Assembly (NCBI GenBank): GCA_964572725.1
Contig: CAZNFW010000001.1
Coordinates: 1-64,000 of the forward strand
Reading direction: 5' to 3'
Origin: Rosettibacter sp964572725
GTDB lineage: Bacteria > Bacteroidota > Ignavibacteria > Ignavibacteriales > Melioribacteraceae
Length of the DNA: 64,000 nt
Part shown: piece by piece, positions 63,333-64,000 of the stretch
How positions within the stretch are numbered: position 1 is the first letter of the stretch
How the letters are laid out: each line of letters opens with the position of its first letter
Translations under genes and position numbers: made by a program
Notes under the pieces: model-generated
The model's database searches: none
What the model was told of the DNA's origin: nothing
What the model saw: only the letters and a program-made list of their open reading frames with translations

Positions 63333-63653
63333 ATGAAAATGGGTTCATTAAAAAATTTTATAGTAATTGTATTTATTACCGCATGCCTTTTGTTTATTCA
63401 TGTTGCTACTGTATCTGAAATAAAGAACATGAAAAAAGAAAAAATTAATAAAATAGAACAGCTTAATGAAAAATTAAACAGAATTGAAATGAAAATCGTA
63501 GAGAGGCAAAAGTTGATTGCAGAAGATAGAATAGTTTCAATAGCAAAGGATTCGCTCGGATTAATATTACCAATGGAAAATTTAGAAACTATCAGAGTTT
63601 CAAAAGAATTAATTAAGAGAATAGAGAAATTAGTTAAAGAAAAATATGATTAA
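63333..63653 (+). CDS. ftsL: FtsL-like cell division protein
   Basis: A 106-residue single-pass protein: membrane helix FIVIVFITACLLFIHVATV and a periplasmic coiled coil (INKIEQLNEKLNRIEMKI) with a C-terminal RIVSIAKDSLGLILP segment, the usual FtsL ending. FtsL forms the FtsQLB complex that activates septal peptidoglycan synthesis. Sequence conservation of FtsL is low, so the call leans on length, topology and position between rsmH and ftsI. It overlaps the next gene by eight bases. Confidence 0.8.
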   Translation: MKMGSLKNFIVIVFITACLLFIHVATVSEIKNMKKEKINKIEQLNEKLNRIEMKIVERQKLIAEDRIVSIAKDSLGLILPMENLETIRVSKELIKRIEKLVKEKYD

Positions 63654-63955
63654 TTATCGAGCGCTAATTATTCTTGGTTTTTCATTTATATTTTTTATTG
63701 CACTTATTGTGAAGTTATATACAATACAAGTGATTAATAATGAGTTTTATTTACTTAAAGCACAGGTACAGCAAAATAAACCTCAGATTGCTAAAGCTGA
63801 AAGAGGAATTATTAAAGATAGAAACGGTGAAATACTCTGCTTTACACGAGATAATATTTCTTTTTATGTAGATACAAGAATGATGAATGAAAAAAGAGTT
63901 GATACTATTGCAAAAGTATTTTCTAAAGTTTTTGGCAAAAGTCAAAAATATTATA
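63646..63955 (+). CDS. ftsI: FtsI-type penicillin-binding protein, 5' end only
   Basis: ATG 63646 opens a frame of 103 codons that runs into the N tract. It has a signal-anchor (LIILGFSFIFFIALIVKLYT) and the start of the class B PBP dimerisation domain, with AERGIIKDRNGEIL, the RGxIxDRNG motif of transpeptidases. Its position after ftsL matches FtsI (PBP3) or Spo VD-like septal transpeptidases. The catalytic domain lies beyond the window. Confidence 0.85.
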
Positions 63956-64000
63956 NNNNNNNNNNNNNNNNNNNNNNNNNNNNNNNNNNNNNNNNNNNNN
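63956..64000. other. Assembly gap (N)
   Basis: Unresolved bases run from 63956 to the end of the window and interrupt ftsI. Confidence 1.

Noticed and set aside
1..64000. CRISPR array, prophage or intact insertion sequence
   Set aside because: No regularly spaced repeats, phage structural genes or transposase motifs were found.

Overview
The window is about 30% G+C, densely packed DNA from a member of the Bacteroidota/Chlorobiota group, most likely an Ignavibacteria-like organism. The evidence is a type IX secretion (Por) C-terminal sorting domain, a SusC/SusD pair, an Oar-like carboxypeptidase-regulatory TonB receptor, DUF4783, and at least five upstream regions with a Bacteroidota-type promoter (TT-rich -33, about 19 nt spacer, TAnnTTTG -7). 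It is a draft assembly: there is a 10-N gap inside rpsA and an N run from 63956 to the end.

Layout. 1-5000: the 3' end of mobA, a small lipoprotein gene of strikingly higher G+C (about 50%), then three neighbouring minus-strand genes (sorting-domain Asp-box protein, NarL-type response regulator, TPR histidine kinase) that all carry disabling lesions and look like a decaying sensory locus. 5087-5962: a fluoride riboswitch controlling crcB and a DUF190 gene. 6060-12537: Fe-S assembly operon sufB-sufC-sufD-sufS-sufT plus a bacilliredoxin, followed by an Rrf2 regulator. 12773-16675: CoA precursor operon panB-panC-coaBC-coaX-panD. 16734-21672: cmk, rpsA, mtaB and a hypothetical gene. 21713-25871 (minus): SusD and SusC. 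26118-29806: truA, an SDR, DUF2231, a beta-barrel-like protein and a degenerate polysaccharide-deacetylase-like protein. 29809-33672 (minus): two complementary M16 peptidases and a nucleotide pyrophosphatase-type phosphodiesterase. 33971-42035: Oar-like receptor, yajQ, YjbH-like protein, lipoprotein, tRNA-Pro and an OmpA protein. 42076-44994: a complete PyrR attenuator and pyrR-pyrB-pyrC. 45132-54909: lipoprotein, DUF4783, a very large histidine kinase, a RecB/AddA-like helicase-nuclease and an amidase. 54953-59098: an IMPDH/GMP reductase family gene, then a copper operon (HMA-AraC fusion regulator, copZ, copA). 59179-60260: two paralogous membrane-anchored Asn-rich proteins of unknown function. 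60480-63955: HU, a zinc-ribbon TPR protein, a tiny mS38-like protein, tRNA-Thr, and the start of the division/cell-wall cluster mraZ-rsmH-ftsL-ftsI.

Most of the window is housekeeping. The most informative non-coding signals are the fluoride riboswitch with an inserted helix, the PyrR attenuation leader, MraZ operator repeats, a structured rpsA leader, and a predicted near-leaderless cmk promoter. No CRISPR array, intact insertion sequence or prophage was seen.
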